DNA of 64,000 bases from Chamaecrista fasciculata (Eukaryota; Streptophyta; Magnoliopsida; Fabales; Fabaceae): assembly GCA_003254925.1 (NCBI GenBank), contig QANZ01004753.1, positions 122,371 to 186,370 of the forward strand, written 5' to 3'. The first letter of the stretch is position 1. Each line of letters opens with the position of its first letter. Below, in pieces: positions 47,310 through 58,719 of the stretch. The notes below the pieces were generated by a model. It did not search any database. It saw nothing but the letters and a program-made list of their open reading frames with translations, and was not told where the DNA came from. The position numbers and the translations under genes were made by a program.

Positions 47310-48960
47310 CAACATTTAGATGGAAATCAAATAGGGGCAAGCAAGCTTGCCACAACATTGATGACTTTGTGGCTCCACTGTCGTTTAAACCCCATGCTAG
47401 TTCCTCCATTTGTTCAGTGTCCATGACCGCGAGGCTACCAAATGAGACGTAAACGACAGAACCATTGGGCTTGTCGTTTAGCCACTTCATGCAGATGTCG
47501 TCGTTCTTTGTGTCAAAGAGGTTGAAACCATAGCCTTTGTCGTTTTGAAGCTGCTTGTCTAAGAACATTTGCGAGCCAATCAACCACCTAATTAACGTAC
47601 AACACATAAAAGTAAAATTTTCATCCCTTAAATTAAGTTCAAATTTAAATGAGTAAATGCATAAAATATAAATTAGTCAATATACAAATTGATAATTTAA
47701 TTTTAAAAGTTATAATTTACATAGTTATAACCTCAGAAAGTCCTAGAATCTATTGAGATATGGGTTCACTTTTGGTGGATTGGACATAGTCAACCTTGAT
47801 CCTATAATAATATTTACTATTATTATTATTTATTGCATTAATTAATAAATTAATTAATTCATTATTTTTAATGTTTGAGGATCATGGGAAATAGGAGAAA
47901 ATAATGAGGATATCTATTCAAATAATACATTATTATTTGAAAAGATATTTTGGAGATAGTCAATAAATGACTAACCCCATATCTCACATAATCAGAATTA
48001 AGAATACACACACGGTGAGCCTCTTTCTCTCTTCAGAGTTATGTGAATCTCCACATGTCTCTTATTTCGGTTCTATCGGTGCATTTGATGTGAGCAACGA
48101 CAATTCGTGGATCCGAGTTTGTATTCGTGACCTAGTTTTCATGTGGGTACCTTGAACCGACTATCCTGGTATGCTTGAAATCTTACTAATCAATATATAA
48201 TATATTGTGCAAATTAAATTAATTAATTACCTCAGCCTCTAGCTCATAGAATGAATTGCAAAGCACCCAATCTGCTTTCTCAATGTTAGAGAATTGATAC
48301 ACCACTATCTTGGAGAAAGCTGGATAATGTCCCAAACGATTCAAGAAGGAAGGCAAATCTGAAGGAGCAAGAGGTGGCAAGGCAGGAAGTGAGATATTAA
48401 CAATTTCTTCTTCATGATGATCACTTGAATAGAAAAATCCCAAGTTTCCATGAGAGACATGGTAGTATATTGAGTTTACAGCACAAGGCTGAGTGAGAAA
48501 AGTAGCCCCAAGAATATTATCATTCTTAAAGCTTTTTGTGACCTCAAGAGCCCAAGGCATGAAGGAATCATACACAACACAATCTACATGGTCCTCTTTG
48601 ATGAGTCTCTCTAGCTAGAAGGTCTTTTAGGGTTTTAGGACCTAGTTCCCAAAAACGAGCTACGTAGGCTGTGCCACTTTCTGCCGAAGAAAACCCTCCA
48701 TCGTCATGCCCATCTGAAATGCTTTCAAAGGAAAAATTGGAAGAAAATGAGGATGATGATGCTTGAAGCTGAAGCTTTAGGGTTTTAAGTAAAAAATGAG
48801 AGACTACAAATGTGACTCTCACACCCTTGTGAACCAAACGTTTTGAGAATTGGATCATAGGGTTGATGTGTCCTTGAATGGGAAAGGCCAACACTATGCA
48901 ATGAGGTTGTCTTCTAGTAGATTTATTAGACTCTTTCCTCTCATCATCATGATCACCCAT
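47310..48960 (-). pseudogene. UDP-glycosyltransferase, UGT74-like, decayed two-exon copy
   Basis: Exon 1 (48960-48231) parallels the intact exon at 38629-39351 and ends at the same kind of donor. Near 48611-48618 a CTAG duplication shifts the frame about halfway through. Exon 2 begins near 47600 (WLIGSQMFLDKQL... with a few residues missing near the front), continues through MKWLNDKPNGSVVYVSFGSLA to EELAWGL, and then jumps to what looks like the extreme C-terminus (SHKVINVVASLLAPI in another frame). About 170 codons including the PSPG sugar-donor box are gone. The intron holds unrelated sequence (about 47720-48180). It cannot encode an active enzyme. It is a dispersed duplicate of the gene at 38629. 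Confidence 0.88.
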
Positions 48961-49056
48961 TTTATGCTTAAATTTGTTTTTGTGTGTGTGGACTTGGAGG
49001 TTTTGGGATTAGGAGCATCTATTTATAAGAGAAATTTGGATAAGATTTTTTTTTTT

Positions 49057-49645
49057 TGCAAAAGTATTGTTGGTACCCTCAACGTATGAGGTCATTTTCA
49101 GTTATACTTTCAATTTTTTTTTATCAATTACACCCCTAACGTTTCACATTTGAACAAATTATATCCCAACTCCTAAATCTGTTAATGAAACTAACGGATT
49201 TTGCTGATGTGTCAACTGATGTGGCATTTTTTTTTGGTTTTAAGGTCCTTAAGTTTCTATTATTTAAAAATCCTCTATTCTCTCAAGATTATTTTTCTTT
49301 TACACGCGCGAGTCCTTATCTAATTACAGTACAATCCAAAATGTTTGTCATCTTTAACCAACCGATCTCTGCAATTGTGAAACCCAAAAAATCTCATTCC
49401 TCTGTTTTTCACAATTTCGGCAACCACACACAAAGTTGCCGATGAGCCTCGAATAAAAAGAGAAATTGAGCATTAATAGAAATTTGTTGACACATCAACG
49501 AAATCTGTTAGTTTCATTAATAGAGTTAGGGGTTGGAGTATAATTGACTTAAATGTAAAATATTGTGGGTATAATTAACCTAAAAAAACGTTTGAGGTAT
49601 AACTAAAAATGATCTCAGGTTAGGGGTACCAAGCATACTTTTGAC
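49057..49645. mobile_element. Long-arm palindromic MITE upstream of the decayed UGT
   Basis: Left arm (GCAAAAGTATTGTTGGTACC, then ttttcagttata, cctaacgtt, aaactaacggatttt) is mirrored on the right (ggggtaccaagcatacttttgac). Arms about 200 bp; the centre (49250-49450) is unique. Related in plan, though not closely in sequence, to 58720-59535. It lies about 100 bp upstream of the UGT start and so in its former promoter. Confidence 0.65.
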
Positions 49646-50869
49646 TTTTTTTTTTTTTGTCTACAATAGTATGAAGTTCATCAATATATATATGATATGA
49701 TGGCATGATGCCCAAGCTTTAGTTTTATTTTTCAAAAAAAAAAAACTATTTTATGTTTGGCGAAAGTATATTACTTTTTGTCTATTAGTTAAGTTTCACA
49801 TTTTGATTTGGTCCTTATTTAAATTTGATCAATTTCAATACTTTAGCCCTCTCTTAATGTTAAGAAATTAATAAAAAGATGTTTAATTCCATATTATAAT
49901 AGTTTTTTTTATTTAATGCGTGAATATATATAATTAATTACATCCAATTTAGTCTTTTTCTCATGTCAATTATTAAGTATAATATCGTCAACAAAATTTA
50001 GAATCACGTCAATTTTGTTATTTATTAATAAAATGGTTAACTAATTGTAATTACATATTTTTTTAGAAATTAAATTAAGATATTTATAATTTATTTAAGA
50101 ACTAAATCATTAATTTACGATGAATTTAATCTGAAGAGTGAAATGTAGAGCATGGAAATTGGAATGTGATAATAGTGATGGAATTAAATGTTGTCTGTTT
50201 AGAGATAGATATATGATGTGAGGTAACCTTTAGAATTATTGAAGAGAATGATTGCTTCTCAAAGAAGCATCGTGGTCTTTCTCATCATCACTTGTATATA
50301 TCATATATGTTAATTAAAATATAGAAAATCCCTTTATATATATATTATGGGATTTTAGTTCACTTTTTAAGGTTGGATATATAGTTATATCATACATAGT
50401 TTTCTAATATATTATTTTTTGGGGGGAAAATAAAGAATCAAACATTCTAGAATACATTAATAATTTATTTCAGTGACAAATATTTCGTATGTATTTGTTT
50501 GCTTCAAGTCTTCAACTATGTTACATTTGTATATACAATTTATATGTGGACCACCAATATGGGAGGAGGTATATATTCTATTTTTCCGTTGATATAAAAT
50601 TCTTATGTCCATTTTATATGTGTGGGAAGCAGGAAATAAATACGACCCAAAAATGGTTAAAAGGAGATAAAATTGAAATACTAATTCACCAAATATTTCA
50701 ATACAAAATATATGACTTCCTTTTTATAGTTTAGCAGCGGGTTAAATCGTTGCTATTGCCCATAAAAATCTTGCTACAACAATCATAACTTTGTTTGTAA
50801 AACAAAAAAAGGTTTAAAAACATTTTTAGACAACAACGGACATAACTGTAAAATCCAGTGTTATTAAAA
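49646..50869. other. Intergenic, AT-rich
   Basis: 1.2 kb with no gene, RNA or element ends that I can support. Confidence 0.4.
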
Positions 50870-51430
50870 TCGGATGAGATGACCCGACCGATTCAACCGT
50901 TAACCAACCATTATAATGAGTTGGTTTAACCTAAAAACCAAATTAGTAGTTAGACCGAATTTAATCGGCCAGAACCGGTTAGCCGAAGGTCCAATCGCTG
51001 AATTTGTAGTCCAACCGCCCACCAATTTCTTTATTTTTTTTTTATAATTTCACATTTTAAATTTTAAATAAAAAAATTAATGAATCAAATCCAAAGCTCA
51101 CTTAATTTATTTCATTTTATAAAAATTTTTTTGATTTGCATAAAATTTATTATATTTAAAAATCTATCTAGCTATATATGTATTATGTTGTGTTTATTTT
51201 ATGTTTTCGTATTATTCTTGTAACGTACTCTATTTCAATTTAACAAAAAAAATAGAAATTTCGAATTATTACTTTTAATTGTGTGTATATAATATTTATA
51301 TATAATAAAAGTAATTAATATTTATTATTTATTGCATCATTTGGTTTGACCGATGGTTTAACCGGTTAAACCGATCAAACTATGAACCAAACACTTATCC
51401 GAGTCATTGAACGGTTTGGTTATGACAACA
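50870..51430. mobile_element. MITE-like element, 'accggttcaa' family
   Basis: Matches 26700-27375 in order and spacing (caaccgcccacca, tttataatttcacattttaa, gaaccaaacacttatccgagtc). Ends carry inverse ttaaaccgg/ccggttaa phrases. Noncoding. Confidence 0.55.
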
Positions 51431-51540
51431 TTAGTATAATCACTATTATTTCAGTTTAAATTGTTATAAATCTTTTTTTTTTGTTTGCCATAAATTTTAT
51501 AAACCGTTGTTAAAATAGGTTTGAAATATTAAATTTTTTT

Positions 51541-51936
51541 AAGGGTAAATTCCACTTTGGTACCCTGTTTTATAGACCAATTCTACTTTTGGTACCCTGT
51601 TCTTTCAAAAGTGACACTTTGGTACCTTGTTCTTTCAAAAATGTTATTTTGGTATCCTGTTCTTTCAGAAGTGACATTTTGGTACTCTGTTCTTTAGACC
51701 AAGTGACACTTTGGTACCCTAAAAAAGATAGAATAGGGTAATAAATAGTGAAAGAACAGGGTACCAAAGTGTCACTTGGTCCAAAGAACAGGGTACCAAA
51801 ATGTCACTTTTGAAAGAACAGGATACCAAAATGATATTTTTGAAAACATAGGGTACCAAAGTGTCACTTTTGAAAGAACAGGGTACCAAAGTGGAATTGG
51901 CCCATAGAACAGGATACTAAAGTGGAATTTATCCTT
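51541..51936. mobile_element. Foldback element made of repeated 'ggtaccctgttctttc' units
   Basis: Left arm: about six spaced copies of (c)actttggtaccctgttcttt. Right arm from about 51745: their complements (aaagaacagggtaccaaagtg). The outermost bases also pair (aagggtaaattccacttt against aaagtggaatttatcctt). The whole is a 395-bp palindrome with internal direct repeats. Partial relatives at 11153 and 29020. Confidence 0.75.
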
Positions 51937-52384
51937 TTTTTAATGACGGAAAATCAACACCGCTGCTAAGCATAGAATGGTGTTAAATGTCAAAGATTGG
52001 CGACAGTTGCTCACTGCAGCTAAGTAAAAAATTTTAATTAATGTTGAAACTAGCAACGACTCTGAACCGGCGAGGGTTAGTCGCTAAATTATGCAATTTT
52101 TTTTTCTGGTTCAACTACCATAGATTCAATTACAAATTTCTTTTGTTTTCTTTTTATATCCTTATTTTAAGTTGATATAAATTTTAAAATACAACTCAAA
52201 ATATAACAAGAAATTTGATAACGTAAATTATAACCATAATTTCCAAATATAAATTAAATGTATCAATTGCAGACCACAATAATATCCTAAAATTTTAAAT
52301 CACAATAATATGTCATGTTCAAGATGTAAAGTTTTAACTTTTAACTATTATCTTGTCCCAAAATTAAATTGATATGGAGGGTCT

Positions 52385-52920
52385 TGTCCAATGTTGTTAG
52401 AACGGGACCAGAGAGAGATGGTTCAACTGGTTCAATTGCCTGTGTCGAAGTGAAGGATGAGATGGTTTGACGCTAAAATTTATTTTGATAATTGGATTGG
52501 ATAAAAAATAATCTGACAGAATTGCTCGAATCGAGTTGGACCGATTAACCATTAAAGAATCATTCAGTTTAATTAAAATATTAAAATTTTATTAGTCACT
52601 TAAAATGTTCTTTCTCACTTTAGTCCCTAATTTCTTTTTTCTTTATTTCATCTCTTAAAAATGATTTTGTCATCAATTTTCATCCCTCTATATAAATTAT
52701 TACATTGTAACATTAAACTTTTTATTATAAATTATCAATTTATATTCACTGTATTCTAATATTTATATTTCATATATTATTTATATTTAAAATATTAATA
52801 ATTATTATTTATTGTATCATTCTATTCAAACCGCAATTAAACCAATTAAATTGTAAACTAAAGAATTTTATAGTTCATTAAACGGTTTGGTCCTAACATT
52901 AATCTTGACTTCTTCAAGTT
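52385..52920. mobile_element. MITE-like element with TGTTAG ends
   Basis: Left tgttgttagaacgggaccag and right acggtttggtcctaacattaat are inverse with differences. The body contains ggttcaactggttcaatt and ttaaaccaattaaattg, linking it to the 'accggttcaa' group. A second copy of the right end follows at 52918-52945. Confidence 0.45.
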
Positions 52921-53017
52921 TGGTCCTAACAACATTAGTCTTGACTTCTTCAAGTATATGAAATCGGTCAATGATTTGCAACTCCAAATAGTAATTACAA
53001 GATAATATTTTAAAAAG

Positions 53018-53287
53018 TACACTTTTGATCTTATAATTTTTGCTCATATCTCAATTTGATCCCATGACATTTTTTGTTGTGTTTTTGGTCTTATATTGCA
53101 TTTTTGGTCCCATATTTTTGTGTCTGGTTGCAAAATTGGTCATATACTTTTGCAAAAAGTTTACATTATAGGACTACCGGTGAAACTTTTTGAAAAGACA
53201 TGAGACCAAATCCACGACAAAAAAGGATATAAAACCACTTTTGCACCTGAACAAAAGATTTTTGACCAAAAATACACTTTGGCCAAA
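53018..53287. mobile_element. Foldback MITE of the 'gagaccaaa' family
   Basis: Left agtacacttttgatctt is mirrored by right gaccaaaaatacactttgg. Inner arms cttttgcaaaaag and ctttttgaaaag pair. 270 bp, noncoding. Confidence 0.6.
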
Positions 53288-53989
53288 TATAATAATATAT
53301 TGAGTGCCACTTGAATTAACTTTTAACCCAATCTAATTTTAAAAAATACATCAAATACCATCGAGTTAGCTACTTATCGAGATAAAGTAGGCATCGTCAT
53401 CCATTAGTTATCGGTCATTGTATCATAATTCACAATTAAGGCTCGTAAAACAACATCTGAAAGCAGATATGACTGAAGCTATGGCTGCAACTAACGAAAA
53501 CATCGTTACATCGACATCATAATTATTGTTCACTATATAAACCCAACCAACCAGATGATATCGTTTCTATTTTTTGGGCAGAAAGATGATATCGTTTCTA
53601 GTTAGACAAGAAACCATATTGTCATTCAAATTTTTTTTATTTTTTGAATTATTGATATTGTCCACCTTCATTACAATTGCAGTACGATTATATATCTCTT
53701 TGCCACATTGATTATCTTTAACTATTATTATTAGCAGTTTTCAAAGAATTAGATTTGAGCGGATTCAAAATTTTAAAATGCATACCTCCAAATTAACTTC
53801 ATCAGGGATCAATTTGAATATCTAAGATACAATTCAGATATACTTCAACAGTTAAAAAATATACATATAAGAAAAAACAGAAGAGTCTACAGTTTTGGGG
53901 CTTACAAATGTAATACCCAGTCTCCATACAGTGTAATACACGTACATATAGCACGTGGTACTTTAATCCTTCCATATATATATATATAT

Positions 53990-54379
53990 TTCTACTTGGT
54001 ACAATCCTTTGGAGCAAAGGAAACTTGGTTGCCCTTAAAGTCATACTCCAGTTCAAAATTAACATATGTCACATTCCCATATATGGATAAACTACCACAT
54101 GTGGGGAATATGCAAAGCAGAGTAAATCATCTTGAGGAAAAAGTATGTTCTGAGACATCAAGGGAACTTAGGCTCCCTTAAAATGAACTACAAATCCTAA
54201 GTTATTAATCTTGTTGCATACCACAAACTCAATTTTAAAACACAAACTAAAATCCTTTGGAGGCTTTTTTACTGCTTGAACCCCAATTGTTTCCTTTATC
54301 AATGCTTTAACATTGTTGTATAATCTCTCTGGAATATATGTGTCTAACGTCCCTAGATCACTTATTGTCTTCCCACTTT
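53990..54379 (-). pseudogene. Aspartic protease (CDR1-like) C-terminal fragment, minus arm
   Basis: Minus-strand reading gives DLGTLDTYIPERLYNNV...PPKDFSL...VCNKINNLGFVVHFKGA, the C-terminal lobe of a CDR1-like pepsin-family protease, then a stop where the other arm continues. The expected DSGT active-site motif reads DLGT here. Only the last quarter of the protein is present, so the copy is dead. Confidence 0.75.
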
Positions 54380-54386
54380 GCATGTG

Positions 54387-54771
54387 AAAGTGGGAAGACA
54401 ATAATTGATTCAGGAACATCAGGCACATATTCTAGAGAGATTATACAACAATGTTGAAGCATTGATAAAGGAAGCAATTGGGGTCAAACAAGTAAACCTC
54501 CAAAAGATTTTAGTTTGTGTTATAAAAATGAGTCTGTGGTATGTAACAAGATTAATAACTTAGGATTTGTGGTTCATTTTAAGGGAGCCAAAGTTCCCTT
54601 GACGTCTCAGAACATATTTTTTCCTCAAGATGATTTACTATGCTTTACGATATTCCCCATGAGTGGTAGTTTATCCATATATGGGAATGTGGCACAGGTT
54701 AATTTTGAAGTGGAGTATTACATTAAAGGCAAGCAAGTTTACTTTGCTCCTAAGGATTGTACCAAGTAGAA
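54387..54771 (+). pseudogene. Aspartic protease (CDR1-like) C-terminal fragment, plus arm
   Basis: The best open part is 54515-54769: CYKNESVVCNKINNLGFVVHF, then SGSLSIYGNVAQVNFEVEYY and the end KQVYFAPKDCTK followed by a stop. The SIYGN-AQ-NF pattern and a final PxDCTK are hallmarks of the CDR1-like family of secreted plant aspartic proteases involved in defence signalling. A frame break lies just upstream (around 54495), and neither the N-terminal lobe nor a start is present. Confidence 0.8.
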
Positions 54772-54936
54772 AAATATATATATATATATATATATATCTA
54801 TGTTATCCATGGAGGCTCTCCTATTCGACTGAACACACCACTGAACCTAATCATTTTTCATCATAAGTTAGCTTTTGTCTTCAAGTACAAGCATATCACA
54901 GCAACAAATGAATACGTGCAGTTAACTACATATTTG

Positions 54937-55045
54937 GACTGAAGTAAATGACATACACAGATCAAATTACCTTTGATGATGTCCACTGTCCATCCAACCT
55001 CTGTTATTCTTGCTGACTGAAGTAAATGGCATACACAGAGATTAG
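54937..55045 (+). repeat. Short direct repeat
   Basis: The phrase gactgaagtaaatg(a/g)catacacaga occurs at 54939 and 55017. No role apparent. Confidence 0.6.
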
Positions 55046-55691
55046 ATTTATTATACTTACTTGACTTAAGGTAAGGGATCTTCTTTAATGTTAAAAAATC
55101 ATGAACATGCTATTAAAACAACTTCAATTTAGAGTATATGTCTTAATAATGATCAAACTATTATGGTAAATCAAATAAGTAAGTTGACATAGCTTTGTTG
55201 GTTAATATCTTTGCATTCAGGTCTTGGTATACTCTAATGCTATATGTTGTAGCCTTAATAATGACCAAACTGTTATGGCTGTTTTTCGCCAATATTATCA
55301 GGCAAGTTCTATTTTTAACCTTCATAAGTAAAGACCACTTGGCAAAATTGAAGCCAATAAGACAGTAGCAAAAGAAATCTGAAATGGAGAATTAACAAAG
55401 GCAAGGTCTTGGTATATTATAATGTTATTAACAAAGGCAGTAATGGGTGGAATGGAGAATTAAGATCTTCCTACATTGCACTAAAACAGACCCACAACAA
55501 TATTCAGATTTAGTATAGTTCACATAAATTCAATCAGATACTCATGGACAAATAAATATAAAGGCACTACACATCAGCCCAAGGCAACAGATAACAGGAA
55601 ATGACAGCATCCAAACCAGTGCAGATAGTGGGATCTACATAAAGAAACACCCAATGGATCTAATGTTGAAAAAGCAAACAAGATAATCTAC

Positions 55692-56907
55692 CTGGGAACT
55701 GCCAACAATGGATGGTTGCTGCTTATTATGCGGCTGTGGGGGCTGCTCAAACTCTTGTAGTCGTAAGGCTATTGCTAATTGTAGGACAGAACTGTCACAA
55801 GGACAGATAAGATTTCAGAGTAAGTTCTCAATTAATGAACTAAATATATACCTCCCCAAACAAATCAGTAACAGGCTTCAATTTCAAAGGGGAAGAAAGC
55901 AGTTTTAACTAAACCATTATTAATATAAGGAGATCATATTGTTCTCACTAAATCAGCCAGGTCAACAGGGTTGAGACATTACAAAACAAACTAATGGATA
56001 GTACAAGGACACCAAGATGTAAAACCAGGAGTAATTTTACTCCGAAAACAAATTAAACACGCGTTATCTATGCCGGCATATAAAAACTAAAATATATATT
56101 TGCCAGAAACAAGTTAAAAAATTACTTCATATCCAAGCCAGGCTGTGCTGTACTATCTATGCTGGCAAGGTAGTCCTGCAACATGTAAAGTTATGTTTAT
56201 ATCAAGATACCAGTCATAACAATGTATCACCATCGACCAGGAAGACATGTACAGATCAAACTAATATATTGAATACCAATAATATTCAGAATATATGTAA
56301 TTAACAACTCACGTCCGTGTCTATATATGGTTTATCAGTTGAACAATTTGAAAGTCTATCAAGTGATTCTAATTTTTGAAGGCATTCGGCCAGCAACCAA
56401 AATTGTTTTTAGGTGGTTGTAGAACTTATTTTTCTGCAATGAAAGAGAAGTGAACATTTGAAACATCTCTAAAAACTAAAAGTTAGCCATCCTGCAATGT
56501 TTCTGCTTTTCTGAGATTTCATTATTGAGAAGTGCTTTCACCAAGAAGTAATTTGGTGTTTGGGTAGATCATAGAGGAAGATTTCAAGTATTGTTGAATT
56601 TTTTTTTTCTTAAAGCGTCTTTTATAGAAGTGCTTCTCACAGAAGGGATTCTTGTGACAACAGAAACTCTACAGCAAAACCAAACAGGCAATTAGCTATG
56701 AATTAAGCAAAGATAAGCAAGCAAGAGAATTCACATTCCCCATATGATATTTTTTCACATAAAGAAATATATATAACACAAATATATACACACACAGATT
56801 AAAAGGATCATCGAGAAAAGATTTACCTCATTAAGTTTTTCCCACACCAAATCAGGCTGATTTATGTATCCTTGGTCAGTAGCCAGAAGATAAAGTTCAC
56901 CCTCAAA
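55692..56907 (-). pseudogene. MINDY-type deubiquitinase (DUF544) fragment, 3 exons
   Basis: Three minus-strand exons with good splice sites: 56907-56827 (FEGELYLLATDQGYINQPDLVWEKLNE), 56175-56126 (DYLASIDSTAQPGLDM) and 55791-55692 (SVLQLAIALRLQEFEQPPQPHNKQQPSIVGSSQ). The last two join in phase. The first is diagnostic of the MINDY/FAM63 family, cysteine proteases that trim K48-linked ubiquitin chains; the LQLAIALRLQEFE helix looks like the ubiquitin-binding MIU region of these proteins. The catalytic N-terminal exons are not found upstream (to 57.5 kb, where transposons begin), the exon expected between the first two (VNGDT...) is not seen, and no clear last exon was found. I read it as a partial, probably dead duplicate. 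Confidence 0.75.
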
Positions 56908-57509
56908 CTGTAACAGAAAGAAACATAAAAAAAACAAAACAAAGCTAATGATCCCAAGAAATATAGAGATGCAGATCGCTATAATAAAACTCAACAACAC
57001 ACTGCTGATGCAATAGAGAATACAGTTGTACATCTAACAGAAAGAGAAAAAATCTTCTAACAGCCTCTAAGCTATGCTACTCTGTGTACAAAACTATGCT
57101 AAACTTATTCTTAATTAGTAAACCTGGCTCTGATATTCAAGAGAAAAGCTTCCACTCCACTTATTTTTGTTTTTTTTTTCTTTTTTTATCTTCGGCTAAA
57201 CAAATATCTAGTTCAGTTTAGTGGTTCTACTTTCTTTCTTTTTTTTTCTTTTTATAAAAGAAAGAAAGAAAAGGCTTGGGAATTGGGATGGTGGAATCTA
57301 CAAGCCCAGTCCTCATCAGTGTGTGTTTGTATTAAGTTTGTATATACTATATATATAAAACATGGGAGTAGTAGTTGTATCCCTATCAGCTACACAGAAA
57401 TCTCAGTCCTATTCCTAAAGGATTCCACTGAAGTAGGTAATAACTAAGGTAGTGTGTAATCAAAAAATAATTTGATGTATGTGCTTTTGGGTGCATAAAT
57501 TTATATATA

Positions 57510-58702
57510 GGCCAAAGTCCCATTATGGTCCCTCACTTATTTTTCGTTCCATTTTGGTCCCTCAATTTTTCAAAATGTTGCCCGTTAGTCCCTCAACACT
57601 TTACATCCATTTTTTTCCGTTAAAAAAAAGGAAAAATAAACTTTCATCCTCTAAAAGTTTTAGTTTTTTAAATTAAGGTCATTTTCCTTTTATATTAGGA
57701 TCAAAACTTAAGGAAAGGAAAATAAACAGGAAATTTTAATAAATTTCACATAAATAATAAAAAAACAACACCAACATCATCGTCTTGTGCACATCCATCA
57801 TCACTTCATCATCATCTTATTCTTCTACACAATCGGATATATTATAATGAAAAAGGAACAATGTAGTTAAATTAGGGTAATTACTGCAACAACGGACATA
57901 AGATAGGTTGTAATGAACAACCAAAATCCCTATGCGCTATGCAAATACTTGAGGTAAGTGGAAAGAATGACTCCAAACCGAACCCTAAAAATGCATCGGT
58001 CATTTCAGAAAACTCCAATCTAACTAATTTTCAAACACAAGCAATTGATGGTGAAAGAGTGTACTCAGTCGGTGAAGAAGAGGAAGAATAAAACGCAGAA
58101 GCTCCCGGAGATGGTCAAATTTGGGCCGTTAGCACAACACCTGAGGAAAAACAGAACCAGGAAGGGCACGACGGCGATGTATTTGTTCCCAGCGCTATAA
58201 CTCGATGCTGAGAAATCGCCGGCAAGGTGGAATCGATGAACCAGTCGCCGGAAAAGTGGACGGCGGACAAGTAAACGCTGGAAACGAAATGCAGCGAGAG
58301 GGAGAAGGAGGGCGATGGCGAAAGATTCTCTCTTAGGGCATAAAAAGTAAAGGCTTCGCTAAACCGAATCAGTGTTGAAGCAATTCAACTCTTCACCATT
58401 GACTTTTTGTTAGTATGTCAAAACCTCAATTTGGTCCCAAATGTATGGAGCAAATTCTTTCTTACGTTTTGATCTTAATATAAAAGGAAAATGACTTTAA
58501 TGTAAAAAAAATAAAACTTTTGGGGGATGAAAGATTATTTTTTCTTTTTCTTTTAACGAAAAAATGGATAAAAACTAAATAGTGCTGAGGGACTAACGAT
58601 TTAACATTTTAGAAAAATGAGAGACCAAAATGAAACAAAAAATAATTGAGAGACCAATTAGAATATTAAACATAACTGAAAGACCAAAATAAGACTTTGG
58701 CC
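57510..58702. mobile_element. Long-TIR Mutator-like element, copy 4
   Basis: Ends GGCCAAAGTCCCATTATGG and ...AATAAGACTTTGGCC; arms as in copies 1-3. Flanks TTTATATATA at 57500-57509 and 58703-58712 form a 10-bp duplication, though the AT-repeat nature weakens this. The centre (57750-58360) is GC-richer and includes a 50-codon plus frame from 58048 (VKFGPLAQHLRKNRTRKGTT region) with no match I recognise. It may be captured host sequence. Confidence 0.75.
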
Positions 58703-58719
58703 TTTATATATATACATAT

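Larger units (their letters stand above)
53990..54771. repeat. Large inverted repeat: head-to-head duplicated protease 3' end
   Basis: Arms 53990-54379 and 54387-54771, about 385-390 bp each, are reverse complements with scattered differences, joined by a 7-base loop (gcatgtg). The innermost 16 bp (attgtcttcccacttt) pair perfectly. Each arm ends at an AT dinucleotide run (53974-53989 and 54774-54797). A transcript through it would fold into a hairpin of almost 390 bp. Confidence 0.9.

Noticed and set aside
47967-48155. 62-codon plus frame in the intron of the decayed UGT
   Set aside because: No protein features; the stretch looks like part of a noncoding insertion in the intron.
51541-51936. 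Regular repeats considered as a CRISPR array
   Set aside because: Spacers are not unique, the two halves are reverse complements, and the host is a plant nuclear genome; it is a foldback element.
54961-55015. Possible fourth MINDY exon (SARITEVGWTVDIIK) on minus with splice-like borders
   Set aside because: It does not resemble the MINDY C-terminus and lies between the copies of a short direct repeat, so the borders may be chance.
58048-58200. 50-codon plus frame (VKFGPLAQHLRKNRTRKGTT region) as a gene
   Set aside because: It lies inside a Mutator-like element, is short, and I recognise no family; noted only as possible captured DNA.
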